Positions 57,672 through 64,000 of a DNA stretch of 64,000 nt are shown piece by piece. Position numbers and translations under genes: made by a program. Below the pieces are notes generated by a model. That model was not told the DNA's origin, ran no database searches, and was given only the letters and a program-made list of their open reading frames with translations. Origin of the DNA: Craterostigma plantagineum (taxonomy: Eukaryota; Streptophyta; Magnoliopsida; Lamiales; Linderniaceae); assembly GCA_027422505.1 (NCBI GenBank), contig JAPQWV010000001.1, positions 9,548,001 to 9,612,000 on the forward strand, given 5' to 3'. Each line of letters opens with the position of its first letter. The first letter of the stretch is position 1.

Positions 57672-59394
57672 ACATGACTTAACGGCATTCTATCTTTGTA
57701 ATACCCGTAAAAATTTAATACGGGATTACGGCGTAGTTAGGTGAATAATTACGCAACTTAGAAATGTTGACAAATAAAATATAAGCTTTCAAGTATAAAT
57801 AATTTTTATATAAGTTTAAAGATATTAGATGGAGAATTAATTCTAAGTTGCGACTATAGTTTTGTGGGAGTAGCGTTGAAACCCAAATTTTTCATGGACC
57901 AAACTGAAGTTCTCGATAGCCCATCTTTCAACCAAAGTTTTCGTGGACCTCATATAGATATATGTATAATTATACACATGAATATATATAATAATAAAAC
58001 TAAACCATGAAAAGACATAAGTAAGGTACACGTGGTTGCTAATAGGTTGTTGCTAAGTATGACTAGATCCTCAAGGTAATGAGCAAATTTTCATACGTGT
58101 ATTATTTCTATATATAGTTACATGTGTGGGAAGAAATTTCTTAATAGTTTCGAAGGGGATAATTACTAGTCACATTTCTTAACATGGAGGGAAAATATTC
58201 GTCACCTCCTTGTCAAATAAGTTCCCTTTAATACATATCTATTTCATTAGCTTTCATAAGCTAACAAAGAAAGAAGGCACCTAACGAAAGAGATTAGAAC
58301 CTCATCAAGAGCAGAGAACTTTTCAATATCGGGGAAACTTGAGCAAATCAGATTTTTAAATGAGGTAGATGAATCTTTACTTGCAACAATGAATATGTCT
58401 ATGATTGTCTCTAAATTGAGTTCCAAGTGTTGTACGTGATCTTCATGTATTTAAATATGTTATAGGTGTGTTAGAAACTTCAGTTTATGGATTTTGATAT
58501 GTGCATGTATTATTTGTATATCTAATACGTGGTTATGCTTTCAAAATGGATGAGTGTTGTGCTTATGTTAATATTTTTGGTAAAGATCAGACCCCATCGA
58601 TAACTCGAAATGATAAATATAGTACTTATATGAGGGGTAAAGGTATCTATAGGTAATATGGATAGTTTTCGTGCTTTACTTAAGTGTTAAAGAACAAGTA
58701 TTTGAATTATGTATTTGCGTGTGTTTATATGTGTGAATATAGTAGATATTAAGAAAATTCGGCATTTGTATTAATTTTGGGAAGTTTTCGGTACCTTTAA
58801 AATGATTTCAACAATTGTATGATTAGATATATATAGAGCAATTTCCGATGCTCAAGGTAATTACAACTCTAGGAAGTTTTCCGTGAATGAGGGTTTTGAT
58901 ATATTAGGGTTTTTCTATCTCTTTAGAAATTATTTTCAGCACTTAGGATTTATTAGGAGACTTGTTGGCATGTTTAAAATGTTCGAAGTTGCCTCATGCA
59001 TAAGATTTTCATAGTTATATATGTTTATATACTTTTAATTTGCATAATTAGGTAATGGGTTATAGGAAGTTTCGATCATGCTAGATGCTAGGGTGTATAA
59101 GTTCTGAGTTAATTCAAGCTTAGTAAATGTTGGTATGCTTAATATAATTTCGAAACTTATATGGTTATAATGGACTGTCCAAGGATTAGCAGGTGTGAGA
59201 AAACCCTAAGACTTTAGGAATCGACTTAGATCATGAGAATTAAGGTTATACGAGTCTTAATGATCTCGAAGTACGCAGTGTCTTTTAGAACTCATAGTAT
59301 TCAGTACAAGTTGTTTTAGATCGTACCACATTCTGGGTTAGATATAACTTTTGAAGCTGATCTTAACAATATATGAATTTCGTTTGAGGGTTTT

Positions 59395-59815
59395 TGTGGA
59401 AGTCGGGCGATTCTATTTTATATTAAGATCGGGCGATTTAAGTAGTGAGAGTTTCGGCCGAATTTTAGGTTAAAAAGTAAACTTAGAGTATAAACAAATC
59501 GAGCGATGTGAAATTGTATAGGTTTTGACCGATTTGAAGATTAAGCAAATCGGGCGATTTGAGAGTAACTAGAAGCCCGGCGATTACCATGCAAACTTCG
59601 ATCGGGCGATTTGATGTTTTAATAACTCGGCGAAACTAGGTTCTAGATATAACTAATCGGGCGATTTGATTCGACGAATGTAAGCTTTAATGCTTAACCA
59701 ATCGGGCGAAACTGGGTATTTAACCTAGTCAATCGGACGATTTGAAAGCCAAGTGTAAAATCGGGCGATTCGTTGAGGACCGCAAGTCGGCCGATTTAGT
59801 TCATCTTAAGCTTAG
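59395..59815. repeat. TCGGGCGATTT word array in LTR Y2
   Basis: Seven exact TCGGGCGA words plus about seven variants (TCGGCCGA, TCGGACGA, TCGAGCGA, CTCGGCGA) in 420 bp. The homologous slot of LTR Y uses CTCGACATT instead. Confidence 0.85.
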
Positions 59816-59955
59816 AATATTTTAATAATTCATAATATAATTTGAGACTATACAGTTCGAGGATTGCTAAAAATACTAATAATATTTATTATATTCAGAG
59901 GACCGACATATAGGGACTCCATCAGACCTTTTATTTGACGGTTGCAGGAGGACAG

Positions 59956-60630
59956 GTAGGTGAATTATTCATCTACAATACGTAAACACATGTATGTGCT
60001 TTATATGCTTCTATGTGACTAAATGGTTTACGTGGTTTATATGTTTTACATACGTTTCATGTGGAATCATGTTTTCACGTTTATATGCATAGCATATGCA
60101 TATCATATCACAGGGGTGAGAAATTTACACCGTATTGAGACGGTTGACTTGAGATATTGTCGAGCGGGGTAGAATGAGATGCTTGTGATTTTTGTTGTTG
60201 ACTCCTTGAGGAGTCGAGGTTGGTACTCGTATGACACCTGACGGCAGACAGGCGTGATCGATCTGTCTACTCGGGCGTGAACGTCCCGAGGTGCAAAACA
60301 GTCGTGATTGTATTTTTAGCGGAAGGAGCGACCTGACAGGGCAGTTGCGTGATCGTCAAAATGCTGTCGGCGTACGCTACCGCTTACGGAAGAGCGACCT
60401 AGCAGGGCAGTTGCGTGATCGTCAAAACGCTGCTAGTGTAAGCTTCCGTATGTTATTATTATGGGCGCGCGAGGTGTCGAGTCTGACCTAGGGCCCTGTG
60501 TTGTGTGTTTGATAGGATTGTGGAAAAAGAAAGAGTGAACATTGCATGTGAGATATTGGGATCGGGAATGAGCTTTCACGTGCATACATGCATTTTTATT
60601 CACCTATTGGGCAAATCGCTCAGTGTTTAC
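59956..60630 (+). other. Putative leader intron of Y2, interrupted by Z2
   Basis: The donor is ACAG|GTAGGTG at 59956. The acceptor TTGTAG|GTAC now ends at 63914, because solo LTR Z2 is inserted four bases before it (TSD GTATT). Confidence 0.45.
60333..60436 (+). repeat. Two covarying hairpin units in Y2 intron
   Basis: Unit 1 stem is CTGACAG (60333-60339) with CTGTCGG (60364-60370, one G-T pair). Unit 2 stem is CTAGCAG (60399-60405) with CTGCTAG (60430-60436, perfect). The 24-nt loops are identical except for one base. An outer stem ACGGAAG/CTTCCGT encloses unit 2. Confidence 0.8.
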
Positions 60631-60635
60631 GTATT
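60631..60635. other. Target-site duplication of solo LTR Z2, GTATT
   Basis: GTATT at 60631-60635 and again at 63906-63910. Confidence 0.92.
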
Positions 60636-61554
60636 TGTAGCACCCGGGTCCTCGTGAATAGTAGGGCCAATAAATTTGCATAAATGGTGAATGCAATTAT
60701 GTGCATTCGTGCAATTATTCTGTGCTCGTGTGAACTATGTGAAATTTGCATGTTAAAATGCGTGCTTAACTCATGTGTGTGGAAAATTATGTGCTACATT
60801 AATTGTGAATTTTGGTGTGTCTAATTTGTGCTATGCGACCTCCAATTTACTTAGGGATTTTCGAAATTTGGCAAGAGGGGATTTGGGCCATAAATGAAAA
60901 TTTGCTTGTAAACTAGAATTTGGTTTAAAATGTTAAATGAGGCTAGGAAATTCAATTGGGCTACAAGCTAAAATGGGACTACCTTTGAAAATTGGGCTAT
61001 GGGCTAAAGAGTGAACTATACATTAGTTGGGTTATAGATACAATTTGAGCCCAAAATATTAGAGACGACTTTAAGGACAAACCCTCCCTAATTTGAGGGA
61101 TATTTTTCGTCCCATATGCCCCATCACCATCCCTCACAACTTGATAATTATCTAAAGCCCCTTTCAAAGTTCACAAACCCCCATAGAAAAGGAAACAAGA
61201 GCTTGACCAAGAAAGGAGGAGAAGACAAGCTTCAAATCACACGAACTTGGGATTAGGTGAGTTTCTACCATAGTCCTTGCCTTCTAATTACGTAACAAGG
61301 CATGATAAGGAACTTTAGACACGAAAAATACCCATTTGTTACAAATTTAGTAGTTTTAATCTTCGAAAGGTGTGTTCCTCGCTTGGAATTAGTGTTCTTA
61401 GTTCGAACCTATCATGTTTAGGACCGAGTTCGAGACTAAGTCGAATTTAGGGTTCATAAATTCATATGGTCTCCAACGAGTTCTTGAAAGATTTCCCTTT
61501 TTGATCCTTAAGCCTAGAGTTTAGAGAATTAAAAGATGTTTTTGCGAGTTAAGG

Positions 61555-62760
61555 GTTTCGCGAACCCATAGTAATTCCGCGAACCTCATGCAACCACCAA
61601 TTGGCGAATTGAAGACGTTTTGCGGGCCGTGGCCATTTTGCGAACCCGGCGAAGTTCGCGAACTTAACTTAACTGTGAATTTCGCGAATTTAGCGAATTT
61701 TGCGAACCGAATGTAAAGGGCGTTTCACGAATCACGGGGTTTGCGAATTGGACGATGCTTGATAGACTTCGCGAACTATGGTCTAATTTGGCGAATCAGT
61801 GTAATTTGCGAATTAGGGGGCATAAGAGAGTTGCGAATCCATGAGGATCGCGAATTACCAAGTTCGTGAAGTGTATGTGTGTAAGGGTGAATTCTGCGAA
61901 TCATGAAAGTATAAAATATGCTTTGCGATTTTAGAGACCAAGTTAGTTTACGAATCAAAGGAATAAAATAATAAAATAATAGTGCTTAGCGAATTGGACT
62001 TGGCGAATTAGAAGAAGACAAGATAGGACTTCGCGATATGTGACTTCGCGAACTACATGAGATTGGCGAATTGATCACTTGGCGAATTGGAGGAAGGAAA
62101 AGAAACTTCACGAATTGAGTGGGGAATAAAATAATAGCATACTAAACTATGAACTTCACGAATTGAGGGAAGTGTGCGTTATGGAAATTCATGACACAAA
62201 GGAATAAAAATAATATAATAAGCACATAGAGCTTTATGAGTGGATACTAGGCAACAAATTTCACCAATTTAATAATGTTGGGAGGTGGCATACACTATGG
62301 GAGGTTCACGTGAATTAAGGAATAAAATAACATTATAAGGTACATAGTAGGTTCATGAACTTGGGGGTAGACTTATCTAGGTGCGGTAATAGAATAATAT
62401 TATATGTTAACATGCACTTCACAAATAAGGAGTATTAATATATTACATGGACTTCACGAATTGCTAGGAGATAATATTACATGGCTAAGTGAATGGTGAG
62501 TCATGCAAGGAAAGGCACGAATTACGAGTTAGAGATGTAAACTTTAAGAATTATATATATATATATGTGTAGGTTGGCTAATTGTGGGGGTAATTACTTG
62601 GTGAATTTGGCGCACTTCACGGGTCCTATTTCACGAACTATTAGGGCATGGAAATTTCACGAATTTGGCAAGTCACGAATTACGAGCCATGCCATGAATT
62701 TCACGAACTAAGAACTTTCACGAGTTAACTGGACTTAGCAAATTTCGATATCTATTTATC
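61555..62760. repeat. GCGAATT / CACGAATT word array in LTR Z2
   Basis: Dense from 61555 to 62110 (TTCGCGAAC, GGCGAATT, TTGCGAATT every 15-30 bp). It then becomes a decayed version, TTCACGAATT, to about 62760. GCG to CAC looks like partial loss of CpG. Confidence 0.85.
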
Positions 62761-62888
62761 CATTAGCTAAACATTTTAATACTTAGGAAATTCAAGAATT
62801 TAGATGATACACTGACGATAGAATTTTATGCTTGGAATAGGGATTAACAATTTCGCAGGACCACTAGCTGATAATCTACGGACGCCAG

Positions 62889-63576
62889 GTAAGTGGAAAT
62901 CCAACTACAATACATAGCATATGTGTATGTGCGTAATTCATGTGATTACGTGATAAGGTGCTTACGTGTTTACGTGAACTTGTATGATATGGTTGCATGC
63001 TTTCGGTAAGCGTTATGGCGTTAATGCATTATGCATATGCACGAGCATGCACGACACATTTGGGGGTACTGAAATGATGAGCGTGCACGATTATGTCGCA
63101 AATAGCGAAAATTAAATGCCGAGGTGGACAAGGATATTATTAGTAAAGTTAAGTGGCGGCTTCTGGGGTACCGAGACGGCGTTGATGCGCCGTCGGCGAC
63201 GTTGATGCGTCGCCAGTATACGAACGACGTTGATGCGTCGGGGGATGCCATGGTTGGGTTGATGCCCTCATGGTCGGGTTGATGCCCTTATATCCCTGAT
63301 TAGCGTGGTTGGGTTGATGCCCTCATGCTTTAGTATGGCTGGGTTGATGCCCTCATACTTTGGGCTAATGCCCGTGGTTGGATAGAGCTCTTTACGGTGT
63401 ACGCCTGGGTAAAAGTCTGCCAAGGGCCCTAATATAAAAGATACAAGATTAAGTTTGATTCATAGGACGTAAGATGCATCGGCGTGGATTGCCTTTGCGG
63501 GGTGTTATCACGTGCACGTCATGCATTATTTCTACTTACTGAGCATATCGCTCACCCCTTACGTTATGTGTTGTAG
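62889..63576 (+). other. Putative leader intron in LTR Z2 (688 nt)
   Basis: The donor CCAG|GTAAGTGG is a perfect consensus 5' splice site. The acceptor is TATGTGTTGTAG|GTAC. The branch-like CTTAC lies about 40 nt upstream, within the conserved CTTACTGAGC...GCTCA block. Confidence 0.55.
63175..63375 (+). repeat. TTGATG-loop hairpin array in LTR Z2
   Basis: Eight hairpins share the loop TTGATG (CTAATG in the last). Stems are GACGGCG/CGCCGTC (63175-63194), GGCGACG/CGTCGCC (63195-63214), CGACG/CGTCG (63225-63240) and GGG/CCC at 63256, 63276, 63311, 63341 and about 63362. Three of the GGG/CCC units have an outer second stem with matching changes. Confidence 0.85.
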
Positions 63577-63905
63577 GTACATGCGACCACGGTACGTGAT
63601 CGCTTGGTTGGCAAGGAAAATCGTTTGAAGCTTCCCGCCGCTTTTGGGGTGGAAGTGTGTGCATGGATGACGACCTGTGAGGCCGGGCGCATAGAGATTC
63701 TTTTGCTGTGCATGTATACACATCTCGTGTAATTAGGGTTCATATGATGTTAGGAGTTCATGTAATTCTTTTGTCATGTATAGAAACGACTTCCTTTATG
63801 AAAAAGGAAAAATTTCACACGCATTTCCGCATGTCTTTCAAACAAATCATCACTAGGCACCTAGGATAACGATAGAATAGGTAGTCGGGACAGCGGGTCC
63901 TGACA

Positions 63906-64000
63906 GTATTGTAGGTACTGAGTCCGACGCAGATACGCGTCGTGACTGAGGCGGCTGGTGGCGGTGCTCCACGGACTTTTGAGGGCAGAGCGGTACATGG
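63906..64000 (+). repeat. Y2 LTR, continuation to right edge
   Basis: From the second GTATT it continues with the post-intron part of the Y-type LTR: GTAGGTACTGAG, a ACGC.GATACGCGT inverted motif, and GCGGTACATGG at the edge. It is nearly identical to 4815-4908. Confidence 0.85.

Larger units (their letters stand above)
57697..60635 (+). repeat. Y2: chromovirus-type LTR, first part (continues at 63906)
   Basis: It begins TGTAATACCCG. The region 59879-60635 aligns with LTR Y. The left 1.7 kb has no ORF and no obvious repeat. It is split by solo LTR Z2 in its putative 3' splice-site region and continues at 63911-64000 with GTAGGTACTGAGTCCGACGC, which matches Y at 4819. Plus orientation is inferred from Y/Z/C landmarks. 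Confidence 0.75.
60636..63905 (+). mobile_element. Z2: solo LTR of the Z chromovirus family (3270 bp)
   Basis: TGTAGCACCCGG...GGGTCCTGACA, with 5-bp duplications on both sides and no internal region. This is the product of LTR-LTR recombination. A candidate TATA-rich tract is at about 62549-62566. It contains a GCGAATT/GCGAAC word array, putative intron and hairpin array. ORFs near 60291, 61776, 63021 and 63536 are short and overlap repeats. Confidence 0.93.

Noticed and set aside
63021..63251. 76-codon minus-strand ORF
   Set aside because: Antisense to the TTGATG hairpin array; no conservation.

Overview
The window is plant nuclear DNA, most likely from a eudicot with a repeat-rich genome. 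It is built from LTR retrotransposons inserted into one another. I found no host protein gene, rRNA gene or tRNA gene. The plant origin rests on Athila-type Ty3/gypsy elements primed by tRNA-Asp, Tekay/Del-type chromoviruses with LTRs of about 3 kb, Sirevirus-type Ty1/copia elements primed by initiator tRNA-Met, and a MITE. I cannot name the species.

Layout, left to right. (E) 1-3259: the 5' end (gag, PBS, 5' LTR) of a minus-strand Athila-type element that runs off the left edge. (Y) about 3260-5090: part of a chromovirus-type LTR. (Z) about 5100-8721: the 3' end of a plus-strand Tekay-type element (broken integrase, PPT, 3' LTR). (A1) 8722-12560 and 25690-about 27060: the 3' part of a Sirevirus with a very large extra ORF downstream of pol. 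It is split by (D) 12561-25684, a complete but mutated minus-strand Athila-type element with TSD TTCGA. (A2) about 27065-31160: a decayed Sirevirus gag-pol fused directly to the A1 LTR. A MITE-like element (31483-32000) and unassigned repeats follow. (B) 32918-57671: a Sirevirus with nearly identical LTRs and TSD ACATG. It is interrupted by (C) 41316-52270, an intact, very young Tekay-type element on the minus strand with TSD TGAAC. (Y2) starts at 57697 as another Y-type LTR and is split by (Z2) 60636-63905, a solo LTR of the Z family with TSD GTATT. Y2 then continues to the right edge.

Each complete element supplies its own gag, protease, reverse transcriptase/RNase H and integrase. Only C looks able to encode all of them. 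D also carries a separate downstream ORF with what looks like its own internal promoter and leader intron. Both Sireviruses carry an extra ORF of about 1,200 codons between RNase H and the 3' LTR.

The most unusual signals are non-coding. (1) All five chromovirus-type LTR copies share a putative leader intron (GTRRGT donor, YTNAY-like branch site, TTGTAG-type acceptor). Inside it lie family-specific arrays of short hairpins whose loops are kept while the stems change by compensatory substitutions. (2) Just upstream of that intron, and also in Sirevirus leaders, lie arrays of short CGA-containing words. The slot is kept but the word is replaced even between two copies of one LTR family. (3) In the Athila-type elements a 14-bp palindrome array lies just upstream of the LTR TATA box. 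It recurs upstream of an internal TATA-like site, CT-rich leader and intron that serve the downstream ORF.
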